This document shows, one piece after another, positions 33,571 through 41,522 of a stretch of DNA of 50,851 nt (its first letter is position 1; the number at the start of each line of letters is the position of its first letter). The notes under the pieces are model-generated. The model was not told the DNA's origin. It ran no database searches and saw nothing but the letters and a program-made list of their open reading frames with translations. Both the position numbers and the translations under genes were made by a program. The stretch spans positions 1 through 50,851 of the forward strand of contig JAOPZF010000131.1 of assembly GCA_025964255.1 (NCBI GenBank). The letters run 5' to 3'. The stretch is from Solirubrobacterales bacterium (GTDB lineage: Bacteria > Actinomycetota > Thermoleophilia > Solirubrobacterales > 70-9).

Positions 33571-35184
33571 ATGGCAACCGAGACCCTGACCCCTGCGCCC
33601 AGCGCCACGCCCGTTGAGGGCTCTGGCGGACTCCTTCTAAACATCGATGGAAAGATCGTCCCGAATTACGCGGCGACGATGGTTTCCTTCGACGAGGGAG
33701 ACGTGGTCAACGGCAAAGTCGTCCGTATCGACAAAGACGAGGTCTTGGTCGATATCGGCTACAAGGCCGAGGGTGTCATCCCCAGCAACGAGCTCTCGAT
33801 CCGCAAGTCGGTCAACCCGGCGGAAGAGGTCGAGCTCGGCGAGGAGGTCGACGCGCTGGTCCTCACCAAGGAGGACGCCGAGGGTCGCCTGATCCTCTCC
33901 AAGAAGCGCGCCCGCTTCGAGAAAGCCTGGCGCCGTATCGAGGTCGCCGCCGACTCGGGCGAACCGGTCGAAGGCAGCGTCATCGAGGTCGTCAAGGGCG
34001 GCCTCATCCTCGACCTCGGGGTGCGCGGGTTCCTGCCCGCCTCGCTCGTCGACATCCGTCGCGTCCACAATCTTGATGAGTTCATGGGTCAGACGCTCGA
34101 GTGCAAAGTCATCGAGCTGAACCGGTCCCGCAACAACGTCGTCCTCTCGCGCCGCGCGGTCCTCGAGGAGGAGCGCAAAGAGGTCCGCGAGCAGATTCTG
34201 ACCCGCCTCGAGCCGGGCCAGGTCGTCGAAGGCAAGATCTCGAACATCGTCGACTTCGGCGCGTTCGTCGACCTCGACGGGATCGACGGTCTCATCCACA
34301 TCTCCGAGCTGTCCTGGAGCCACGTCAACCACCCGAGCGAAGTGGTGTCGATCGGCGACACGGTGAAGATCAAAGTGCTCGATATAGACCGCGACCGCCA
34401 GCGGATCAGCCTTGGTCTTAAGCAGACGCAGGAGGACCCATGGCAGCGGGTGATCAGCACCCACCGTCCCGGCGACGTGCTCGAGGGCACGGTCACCAAG
34501 GTCGTCGCCTTCGGCGCCTTCGTCGAAATACTGCCGGGCGTCGAGGGTCTGGTCCACATCTCCGAGCTTGCCGACCACCACGTCGAGAACCCCTCCGAAG
34601 TGGTCGAGCCGGGCTCCAAACTGAACGTCAAGATTCTCGAGATCGATGAAGACCGGCGTCGCCTGTCGCTCTCGATCAAGCGGGTCGAGAACCAGAACAT
34701 GCCGATGCTGGACCTCAGCGCGCAGATCGCCGCCGCCAACGCGGCAGCCAATCCTGACGGCGAGGCCGCCGTCATCGACGGTGACGCCGAAGAGGCAGCG
34801 ATCGACCTCGCCGAGGACTCCGCGGTCGAGGACCAAGAAGTCGAGTCGCCCGCGGTGGAGACCGAGACGGTCGCCGCCGAGGTGCCCGAGGGTGCCACGG
34901 CTGAGGCCGCGGTCGAGGAGGCCCCGGCCGCCGAGGCCGAGGCACCCGCCGAGGCTGAGGCCGCCGCTCCGGTCGAGGAGGCTCCCGCCGCCGAGGCTGA
35001 GGCACCGGTCGCCGAGTCGAACGAGTCCGAGTCGGGTTCTGAGGGCGATGGCACCGAGGGTGGCGAGCAGGGCGAGGGCGGCGAGGCCCATGAGGGCGAA
35101 TCCGCCTCCGAGCGTCCCGATTCCCCGGACAGCGCCGACGAGGCCGCTTCCGGCGGCGACAGCAGCGAGTCCGACCAGAACTGA
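33571..35184 (+). CDS. rpsA: 30S ribosomal protein S1
   Basis: A 537-residue S1 with four S1 RNA-binding domains (about residues 36-104, 120-190, 207-278 and 292-363; the third and fourth show GAFVDLDGIDGLIHISELSW and GAFVEILPGVEGLVHISEL). It helps mRNA bind the small subunit. The start is ATG 33571; the open frame upstream overlaps the divergent flavoprotein gene. The last ~145 residues form a low-complexity acidic Ala/Glu/Pro tail (EAPAAEAEAPAEAEAAAPVE), long even for actinobacterial S1. Glutamate in that tail is nearly all GAG, in contrast with acidic stretches of exported proteins here. CACAAT 10 bases before the ATG is a weak -10 candidate. Confidence 0.95.
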   Translation: MATETLTPAPSATPVEGSGGLLLNIDGKIVPNYAATMVSFDEGDVVNGKVVRIDKDEVLVDIGYKAEGVIPSNELSIRKSVNPAEEVELGEEVDALVLTKEDAEGRLILSKKRARFEKAWRRIEVAADSGEPVEGSVIEVVKGGLILDLGVRGFLPASLVDIRRVHNLDEFMGQTLECKVIELNRSRNNVVLSRRAVLEEERKEVREQILTRLEPGQVVEGKISNIVDFGAFVDLDGIDGLIHISELSWSHVNHPSEVVSIGDTVKIKVLDIDRDRQRISLGLKQTQEDPWQRVISTHRPGDVLEGTVTKVVAFGAFVEILPGVEGLVHISELADHHVENPSEVVEPGSKLNVKILEIDEDRRRLSLSIKRVENQNMPMLDLSAQIAAANAAANPDGEAAVIDGDAEEAAIDLAEDSAVEDQEVESPAVETETVAAEVPEGATAEAAVEEAPAAEAEAPAEAEAAAPVEEAPAAEAEAPVAESNESESGSEGDGTEGGEQGEGGEAHEGESASERPDSPDSADEAASGGDSSESDQN

Positions 35185-35197
35185 GCAGCGGGGCCGT

Positions 35198-35782
35198 GTG
35201 GCGCCGCTGACTATTGGCCTGACCGGCGGCATTGCCGCGGGCAAGTCCGAGGCACTGGCCGCTTTCGGCCGACTGGGCGCGGCGACGCTCTCAAGCGACG
35301 CCGTCGTCCACGACCTGCTCGAAAGCGAGGCGCTGCGGGCGAAGCTCTCCGAGCGCTGGGGGCCGGAGGTGGCTCCCGAGGGCGCGCCGACGGACCGCGG
35401 CCGGATCGGCGGCATCGTCTTCGCCGACCCAGAGCAGCTGACCTGGCTCGAGTCGACCCTCCACCCACTGGTCGGTGCCGAGACCGCCGGCTGGATCGCG
35501 GGACTGTCTGAGGACACCAAGGTCGCCGTGGTCGAGGTGCCGCTGCTCTTCGAGGGCGGCCGCGCCGACGTCTTCGACACGACCGTCTCGATCGTCGCCA
35601 CCGAGGACGTGCGGCGTGAGCGGGCCGCTTCTCGCGGCCACGCCCTGGTCGACGCCCGCGAGGCGCGCCAGCTGACCCAGGAGGAGAAGGCAGAGCGCGC
35701 CGACCACGTCGTCGTCAACGATGGCTCCGTGGAGGATCTCGAGGCGGCCCTGTCCGCGCTGCTCGCGAAGCTGTCGGGATGA
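35198..35782 (+). CDS. coaE: Dephospho-CoA kinase
   Basis: A 194-residue P-loop kinase for the last step of coenzyme A synthesis. Motifs are LTIGLTGGIAAGKSEALAAFGRLG (Walker A GGIAAGKS), LSSDAVVHDLL, LESTLHPLV and VEVPLLFEGGRADVFDTTVSIVA. The start is GTG 35198, 13 bases after rpsA, giving the canonical N-terminus; earlier in-frame codons run through rpsA. It ends ATGA with the transglycosylase gene. Glutamate is about 20 GAG to 1 GAA by hand count, the reverse of the next gene. Confidence 0.95.
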   Translation: MAPLTIGLTGGIAAGKSEALAAFGRLGAATLSSDAVVHDLLESEALRAKLSERWGPEVAPEGAPTDRGRIGGIVFADPEQLTWLESTLHPLVGAETAGWIAGLSEDTKVAVVEVPLLFEGGRADVFDTTVSIVATEDVRRERAASRGHALVDAREARQLTQEEKAERADHVVVNDGSVEDLEAALSALLAKLSG

Positions 35783-36396
35783 GCACGAGGGCCAGGCGCC
35801 GCCAACGCCGCTGGTTTGAAACTGGCCCCATCAAGGTTCTCGGCGTCCTGGTCGCGCTCGGCGTCGTCGCCATGGTCCTCGTCGTCGCCTTCAACGGCAC
35901 CGTCCACAAGGCGCTGAACGAACTCACGCTGCCGCTCGAGCACGAAGACATCATCCGCCAGCAATCGAAGGAAAAGGGCGTCGACGCCGCCCTGATCGCC
36001 GCCGTGATCGACACCGAGTCGAAGTTCGTCGCCAGCGCCGAATCGGGCGCCGGAGCCCGCGGTCTGATGCAGGTCACCCCGGAAGCGGCGAAGGACATCG
36101 CCCGGCATTCCGGCGCGACCAGCTTTCACACCTCAGACCTCTCCAATCCCGAAATCAACATCAAGTACGGGACCTACCTGCTCGCCGAACGGATCCAATC
36201 CTACGAAGGCAACGTCGCCGCGGCGCTCGCCTCCTACAACGCCGGCCCCGGCCCGGTCGAAAAGTGGGGCGGCGACCAGCTGAAGGTCGACAACATCACC
36301 TATCCGGAAACGCGCGCCTACGTCGAACTCGTGCTCGAACGCCAGAAGGAGTACCGGGCGAAGTACGGTTCGGAGCTGGGCTATGGGGGAGGCTAG
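35779..36396 (+). CDS. Membrane-anchored lytic transglycosylase (SLT domain)
   Basis: A 205-residue peptidoglycan-cleaving enzyme. A basic cytosolic start (MSTRARRRQRRW) leads into one membrane anchor (about residues 19-40). The SLT domain has the catalytic Glu in AVIDTESKFVASAESGAGARGLMQVTPEAA, then YGTYLLAERI and ALASYNAGPGPVEKWGG. It lies in the coaE-transglycosylase-MFS run with overlaps of 4 and 14 bases. Glutamate is GAA 13 times and GAG 4 by hand count, against nearly pure GAG in coaE next door. Confidence 0.92.
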   Translation: MSTRARRRQRRWFETGPIKVLGVLVALGVVAMVLVVAFNGTVHKALNELTLPLEHEDIIRQQSKEKGVDAALIAAVIDTESKFVASAESGAGARGLMQVTPEAAKDIARHSGATSFHTSDLSNPEINIKYGTYLLAERIQSYEGNVAAALASYNAGPGPVEKWGGDQLKVDNITYPETRAYVELVLERQKEYRAKYGSELGYGGG

Positions 36397-37759
36397 GCCG
36401 AATCCGCGGGTATGGGCGCTGGCGCTTGCCGTCGGGGTCGTCCTCGCCGACTCCTCGATCGTCGTCCTCGCCCTCCCGGACATCTACCGGGACCTCGACA
36501 CGACGGTCTTCGGCGTCACCTGGGTGCTGGTCTCGTTCAACCTGGTGATGGCGCTGGCGGCGGTGCCGGCGGCGATGGTCGCGCGGCGGGTCGGGCCGGG
36601 GCGGGCGGCCGCGGTCGGGCTCGCGATCTTCGCCGGCGCCGGGCTCGCCTGCGGGCTCTCCGACAACCTCGAGGCGTTGATCGTCGCCCGCTCGATCCAG
36701 GCGATCGGCGGCGCCCTCGCGGTGACCGCGGCGCTCGACTTGCTGCCGATCGCGGTCGGCTCGGAGCGTCGCGCCAGCGTCGTCTGGGCGAGCGCCGGGG
36801 CGACCGGCGCCGCGCTCGGCCCGGCGCTCGGCGGCATCCTCACCCAGCTCGTCTCCTGGCAGTCGATCTTCCTGCTCCAGGTGCCGGTGGCGCTGATCGC
36901 CGCGGCGCCGATCCTCGCGATCGCCCGCGACGAGATGTCGACGCGGGTGCTCGAGGCCGAGGTCAGCCACCCGATCGGCAGGCCGCACCTGTGGGCGAAC
37001 GTGGCGCTGGCGATGGTCTCGGCGGCGATCGCGGCGGCGCTCTTCCTCCTCGTCCTGCTGCTGATCGAAGGCTGGCTGCTGAGCCCGATCGGCGCCGCGC
37101 TGGTCGTCTCGGTGATGCCGCTGGCGGCGCTCGTCGGCTCGCGTATCGGCGGCTGGGTAGGCGATGCCCGCGCCCGCGCGGCGGCCGGCGCGCTCCTCCT
37201 GGCGGGTGGGCTCGGCGGCCTGGCGCTGCTGCCGAAGGCGACTGTCTGGCTGACCGTGCCGCCCCAGATCCTGATCGGGATCGGCCTCTCGCTGGTCCTC
37301 TCGGCGCTCACCGAGACCGCCCTCGCCGGCCGCTCCCCGCAGGCGATCCACGGGGGCTGGACGATCTCCTCACGCCACGCGGGCGTCGTCATCGGACTGC
37401 TCGCGCTCACCCCGGTCTTCACCCACGACATCGCCGTGCAGCAGAAGAACGCGATCAACTCTGGCACCTCGGTGATCCTCGACTCGCCGGTCCGGCCGCT
37501 GGTCAAGATCGGGCTGGCGGAGAAGATCTCCGAACACCTCGAAGCCCAGGACGGCAAAGTGCCGAACCTCGGCCACGTCTTCGACCCGCTCCCGGAAGAC
37601 GAAGGCGAACGCGCCGAAGTGGTCGAGATGCGTGAAGAACTGCAGGACCAGTTGAACGCGGGGGCGACGCACGCCTTCAGCCCCTCGTTCGCGATCGCCG
37701 CCCTGATCGCCCTGCTCGCGCTCCTGCCGATCGGCCTGGCGCGGAGGATCGAGCTATGA
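36383..37759 (+). CDS. MFS transporter, DHA2-like drug:H+ antiporter type
   Basis: A 458-residue polytopic transporter with 13-14 predicted helices. The start shows the DHA2 pattern ALAVGVVLADSSIVVLALPDIYRDLDTTVFGVTWVLVSFNLVMAL, and motif C-like GATGAALGPALGGILTQLVSWQSIFLLQVPVAL follows. The usual large loop between the last two helices (residues about 350-430) is polar and probably external; its glutamates are mostly GAA, while those in cytosolic loops are GAG. The substrate cannot be inferred. It overlaps the transglycosylase gene by 14 bases and precedes another exported-protein gene. Confidence 0.85.
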   Translation: MGEARPNPRVWALALAVGVVLADSSIVVLALPDIYRDLDTTVFGVTWVLVSFNLVMALAAVPAAMVARRVGPGRAAAVGLAIFAGAGLACGLSDNLEALIVARSIQAIGGALAVTAALDLLPIAVGSERRASVVWASAGATGAALGPALGGILTQLVSWQSIFLLQVPVALIAAAPILAIARDEMSTRVLEAEVSHPIGRPHLWANVALAMVSAAIAAALFLLVLLLIEGWLLSPIGAALVVSVMPLAALVGSRIGGWVGDARARAAAGALLLAGGLGGLALLPKATVWLTVPPQILIGIGLSLVLSALTETALAGRSPQAIHGGWTISSRHAGVVIGLLALTPVFTHDIAVQQKNAINSGTSVILDSPVRPLVKIGLAEKISEHLEAQDGKVPNLGHVFDPLPEDEGERAEVVEMREELQDQLNAGATHAFSPSFAIAALIALLALLPIGLARRIEL

Positions 37760-37778
37760 GCGCGCGGGGGAGACGTCG

Positions 37779-38297
37779 ATGACGCGTGGACGCATCCTCG
37801 TCGTCGGCGCGCTGATCGCGGCCCTCGCGCTGGTCGGGATCTACGCCGCCGCGGGTGGCGCCTTCTACGAACCGGTCAAGGTCCAAAACCCCTGCAAGCC
37901 GCGCCCGCCCGCGGAAACCGGCGGCGGCCTCGAAGGCGTGGCCGAGGAAATCACGCTCTCGGCGCTCGACGGCGCCGCCTGCCGGCTCGGGGTCACCCGC
38001 GAGCGGCTCGCCCGCGCGCTCGCCTCGACCGCGGCGCGAGAACAGTTCGCCAAGGAATTCCACATCGGCGACGAACGGCTCGCCAAGGCGATCCGGGCTG
38101 GGCTGGTGCGGGCGATCGACGACGCCGAAGAACACGGCAAGATCCCGGGGGTCTTCGCCGGGCCGCTGCGTTCGCTGGTCGAAGACATCCCGCTCGAAGA
38201 GGGCATCAAGCTCATCCAGGGCGGCAAAGACCTGTTCTCCAGCGCCGAAACCTTCCTCGGGCCGCTGGGCGATCTGCTGAACGAATTCCTCCCCTGA
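37779..38297 (+). CDS. Exported or membrane-anchored protein of unknown function
   Basis: A 172-residue protein with an N-terminal hydrophobic segment (RGRILVVGALIAALALVGIYAAAGG) and no lipobox, so it is either secreted or anchored by its N-terminus. The rest is helical and charged (LGVTRERLARALASTAAREQFAKEFHIGDERLAKAIRAGLVRAIDDAEEHG), with two cysteines (NPCKPR, GAACRLG) that could form a disulfide outside the cell. No family is recognised. Its position 19 bases after the MFS gene suggests co-expression. Glutamate is 13 GAA to 3 GAG. Confidence 0.75.
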   Translation: MTRGRILVVGALIAALALVGIYAAAGGAFYEPVKVQNPCKPRPPAETGGGLEGVAEEITLSALDGAACRLGVTRERLARALASTAAREQFAKEFHIGDERLAKAIRAGLVRAIDDAEEHGKIPGVFAGPLRSLVEDIPLEEGIKLIQGGKDLFSSAETFLGPLGDLLNEFLP

Positions 38298-38358
38298 TTT
38301 CCCCTGATCAAGCGCCCCCGGAACTCAAGAAATCGGTAGGCGGGTCGATACCTGACCC

Positions 38359-39765
38359 ATGCCAGCAGCCAAGTTGCAGGTCCCGGTCGTCGTCGGCACC
38401 CGTCCCGAGGCAATCAAGCTCGTCTCGCTGATCCTCGCCCTGCGCGAGAGCGAGAACTACAACCCGATCGTCGTCTCGACCGGCCAACACAACCGCCTGG
38501 TCGAGTACATCTTCGAGCTCGCCGACATCAAGCCCGACGTGACCCTCTGGGCGGGCTCGCGCCGCGCCGCGCTGAACGAGCGCGTCGCCTCGGTGATGCA
38601 GCGCTTCGAAGACTTCTGCGTCGAGCGCTTCGACATCGACCCCGACGTGCTGCCGACCCGCGAGGACGTGCTCGAGGGGCGCCACCCGGCGCTGGTCCTG
38701 GTCCACGGCGACACCAGCTCGGCGATGGCCGCGGCGCTCTCGGCCTTCCACCTGCGGATCCCGGTGATGCACGTCGAGGCGGGCCTGCGCACCGGCGGCA
38801 GCAACCTGACCCCGTTCCCGGAGGAGCTGAACCGACAGGTGATCTCGACGATCGCCGCGATGCACTTCGCCCCGACCTCGGAGAACCTCGGCAACCTGGT
38901 GCGCGAGAACATCCCGGTCGAGCAGGTCTTCGTCACCGGCAACACCGGGATCGACGCGCTCCAGTGGTCCTCGGCGATGGAGGTCCAGTTCGCCAACCCG
39001 GACTTGCAGGCGCTCTGCGACTCCGACCGCCGCGTCGTCGTCGTCACCGCACACCGGCGCGAGAACTGGGGCGACGGGCTGCGCGGGATCGCCGAGGGGG
39101 TCGCGCGGCTCGCCGACCGCCATCCCGAGATCGGCTTCGTGCTGCCGGTCCACCCGAACCCGCTGGTGCGCGAGGTGCTGACCGAACGCCTCCAAGGTCT
39201 TGACAACGTCCTGCTCACCGAGCCGCTCGGCTACGCGACCTTCGCCCGCCTGCTCGGCCGTGCCCACGTCGTGATCACCGATTCAGGCGGGATCCAGGAA
39301 GAGGCGCCGTCGCTCGGCAAGCCCGTCCTGGTGACCCGCGAGACGACCGAGCGCACCGAGGGGCTCGCCGCCGGCACGCTGCGGCTGGTCGGCACCAACC
39401 CGGAGGTGATCTTCCGTGAGGGCAATCGCCTGCTCGAGTCCGACGCGGCGTATCGCGAAATGGCCGACGCCGAGAACCCCTACGGCGACGGTCACGCCGC
39501 CGAGCGGATCGTCGCCTGCCTCGAGCACCTGCTGCTGGGGACGCACCCGCCGACCCAGTTCGGCACCGGCTACAGCCGCGCCGCGGTGGCGGTCGCCGCC
39601 GGGATGCGCTCCGGCCGCGGGGTCGGGGTGGAGGAGCTGCGAGCGGCGATCGACGAGGCGGCGCTCGCCGAGCCGACCGCCGACGTCGATGGGGGTGAAC
39701 TCGAGCAGGAGCTTTCCGAGTTGAACGAGGCCTCGCCCGGCGCCGCACCTATCGGCGAGGGGTAG
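38359..39765 (+). CDS. wecB: UDP-N-acetylglucosamine 2-epimerase (non-hydrolysing)
   Basis: A 468-residue GT-B-fold enzyme interconverting UDP-GlcNAc and UDP-ManNAc for surface polysaccharides. Motifs are VVVGTRPEAIKLVSLILAL, STGQHNRLVEYIFEL, VLVHGDTSSAMAAALSAFHLRIPVMHVEAGLRTG, FPEELNRQVIS, VTAHRRENWGDGLRGIAEG, LPVHPNPLVREVL and VITDSGGIQEEAPSLGKPVLVTRETTERTEG. About 75 extra C-terminal residues beyond the usual ~375-390 are low-complexity and acidic. A GT2 synthase gene follows after 5 bases, so the product may feed that enzyme. Confidence 0.92.
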   Translation: MPAAKLQVPVVVGTRPEAIKLVSLILALRESENYNPIVVSTGQHNRLVEYIFELADIKPDVTLWAGSRRAALNERVASVMQRFEDFCVERFDIDPDVLPTREDVLEGRHPALVLVHGDTSSAMAAALSAFHLRIPVMHVEAGLRTGGSNLTPFPEELNRQVISTIAAMHFAPTSENLGNLVRENIPVEQVFVTGNTGIDALQWSSAMEVQFANPDLQALCDSDRRVVVVTAHRRENWGDGLRGIAEGVARLADRHPEIGFVLPVHPNPLVREVLTERLQGLDNVLLTEPLGYATFARLLGRAHVVITDSGGIQEEAPSLGKPVLVTRETTERTEGLAAGTLRLVGTNPEVIFREGNRLLESDAAYREMADAENPYGDGHAAERIVACLEHLLLGTHPPTQFGTGYSRAAVAVAAGMRSGRGVGVEELRAAIDEAALAEPTADVDGGELEQELSELNEASPGAAPIGEG

Positions 39766-39770
39766 TCACC

Positions 39771-41141
39771 GTGACCGGCCTCCTCCTCGCGATGGCCGAC
39801 CCGCGCTGGCCCTTCGAAGGCCTGGCCTGGCCCTGGGTCGTCCTCTTCACCGTCTGCCTGGTCGTCGTCGTCGGGATGTTCTGCTGGACGGTGCTGCTCT
39901 TCGTCCGCGGCCACGGGGCGATCGTCAAGCCGCCCGAGCCCTCAGCGGTGGGCGCCGACGCCTTCACCTGGGTCCTCCTCGTCCCAGCGATGAACGAGGA
40001 GGTGGTGATCGCCGACTCGATCGCGCGGCTGATCGAGGTGCCGGTCGCGCGCAAGCGGATCGTCGTCATCGACGACGCCTCCGACGACCGCACGCCGGAG
40101 ATCCTTGCCGCGATCGACCATCCCGACCTCTTCGTCCTCCGCCGCGACAAGCCCGACGCGCAGAGGGGCAAGGCGGCGGGGCTGAACTACGCCTACCGGG
40201 CGCTCCGCGACCACCACGACCGCGAGCGGACGATCGTCGTCATCGTCGACGCCGACGGCCGGCTCCACCCCGACGCGCCGCACTTTGCCTCCGGTCATTT
40301 CGACGATCCAGAGGTCGGCGGGGTCCAGGCACTGGTGCGGATGTACAACCGGGGGACGCCGCTGGTCTACATGCAGGACGTCGAGTTCGGTGTCTACGGG
40401 CACCTCTTCCAGGCCGGCCGCAATCACTGGGGGACGGCGGGGATGGGCGGCAACGGCCAGTTCAACCGGCTGAGCGCGCTCGACTCGGTGGCCGCCGGCG
40501 AGGGGCCGTGGCGGGACAAACTGACCGAGGATCAGGACCTCGGCCTGCGGCTGATCGCGGCGGGCTGGGAGGGGCGGCAGGACCTGCGCGCGATCGTCTC
40601 CCAGCAGGGGCTCTCGAAGCCGCGGCCGCTGTTTCGCCAGCGCACCCGCTGGTCGCAGGGCAACCTCCAGGCGGTCGGGCTGTGGCGCGAAGTCCTGGGG
40701 ACGAAGAGCCTCGCGGTCGGGCCTCGACTCGAGCAGGCGGCCTACCTCTTCATGCCCTTCTGGCAGGGGATCATCCTGCTCGGGCTGATCGGTGCGGTAC
40801 TGCTCGCGATCCTCGGCGTCGCTCCCTTCTGGGGCTCCGGCCCGACCTGGCAGCTGGCCTTCTTCTACCTGCTCGCCTTCGGCGGCACCTCACTCGGCTG
40901 CATCGCCGCGCGCGCCGAGCAGGGGCCGATCGGTTGGCTCCTCGGCTTCCTGATCGGGCAGGTCTACACGATCTACAGTTGGTTCCTCTGGCCGGTACTG
41001 GTGCGCTCTGTATTGCGGCAGCTGAGCGGGCAGGGGAGCTGGGCCAAGACCGAACGCGAGGCGATCACCGACGGAGAGTCGGCGCCCGCGGAGGCTCAGT
41101 CGCCGGTGGCGCGCCAGACCCAGAGCATCACCAGCGGCTGA
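39771..41141 (+). CDS. Membrane GT2 family glycosyltransferase (processive synthase-like)
   Basis: A 456-residue protein with one N-terminal helix (about 22-46), a cytosolic GT2 domain and about three C-terminal helices. Catalytic motifs are VVIDDASDDRT, VIVDADGRLHPD, the acceptor-site LTEDQDLGLRLIAAGWEG and the Q-x-x-R-W motif FRQRTRWSQGN. This layout matches hyaluronan/cellulose/poly-GlcNAc synthase-like enzymes. Together with the UDP-GlcNAc 2-epimerase 5 bases upstream it may make an amino-sugar polymer; that is inference. The start is GTG 39771. Its 3' end overlaps the opposite-strand DoxX-like gene by 46 bases. Confidence 0.9.
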   Translation: MTGLLLAMADPRWPFEGLAWPWVVLFTVCLVVVVGMFCWTVLLFVRGHGAIVKPPEPSAVGADAFTWVLLVPAMNEEVVIADSIARLIEVPVARKRIVVIDDASDDRTPEILAAIDHPDLFVLRRDKPDAQRGKAAGLNYAYRALRDHHDRERTIVVIVDADGRLHPDAPHFASGHFDDPEVGGVQALVRMYNRGTPLVYMQDVEFGVYGHLFQAGRNHWGTAGMGGNGQFNRLSALDSVAAGEGPWRDKLTEDQDLGLRLIAAGWEGRQDLRAIVSQQGLSKPRPLFRQRTRWSQGNLQAVGLWREVLGTKSLAVGPRLEQAAYLFMPFWQGIILLGLIGAVLLAILGVAPFWGSGPTWQLAFFYLLAFGGTSLGCIAARAEQGPIGWLLGFLIGQVYTIYSWFLWPVLVRSVLRQLSGQGSWAKTEREAITDGESAPAEAQSPVARQTQSITSG

Positions 41142-41455
41142 AGCGGCAGGCGCGCCCAGAGTGCCCAGCGCGGGATCTTGTGGGCGCCCGGGATCTTGTG
41201 CGGGCTGACCGCCATCCAGACATTGGCCGGGAAGACGGCGAGCAGCAACGCGATCAGTCCCCAGCGGCCAGACCGGCGGGTGGCGGGGTGGAGGACGGCG
41301 AGCCCGCCCACCAGCTCGGCCACCCCGGAGATCGCCACCGACTCCTTTTTCGAGAACGGCGGCGGCACGATCGCTTCGTAGGGCCGCGGCCGCACGAAGT
41401 GCAGGATCCCGGCGGCCGAGAAGAAGGCGGCAAGGGCGGTACGCGAGAGTCTCAT
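41096..41455 (-). CDS. DoxX-like integral membrane protein
   Basis: A 119-residue protein with four predicted helices, in the DoxX-like group (AAFFSAAGILHFVRPRPYEAIVPP, SGVAELVGGLAVLHPATRR, GLIALLLAVFPANVWMAV). The HFxxP and NxxMA motifs are typical. Function is unknown. It is convergent with the GT2 gene, overlapping by 46 bases, and divergent from uvrB. The 67 bases between this start and uvrB hold a LexA box. Confidence 0.82.
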   Translation of the reverse strand: MRLSRTALAAFFSAAGILHFVRPRPYEAIVPPPFSKKESVAISGVAELVGGLAVLHPATRRSGRWGLIALLLAVFPANVWMAVSPHKIPGAHKIPRWALWARLPLQPLVMLWVWRATGD

Positions 41456-41475
41456 TGCCGCGAGAGTTTGCCAGA

Positions 41476-41516
41476 CGAACGCATGTTCGTGTTCCCGCTC
41501 CTCGGCTCGCTAACCT
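41476..41516 (+). promoter_or_regulatory. uvrB promoter: LexA box and TAACCT -10 (leaderless start)
   Basis: CGAACGCATGTTCG (41476-41489) fits the Gram-positive SOS box CGAAC-N4-GTTCG without mismatch. TAACCT (41511-41516) ends 6 bases before GTG 41523. The LexA box lies about where the -35 element would be, so LexA should block polymerase. Confidence 0.8.
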
Positions 41517-41522
41517 GAATCT

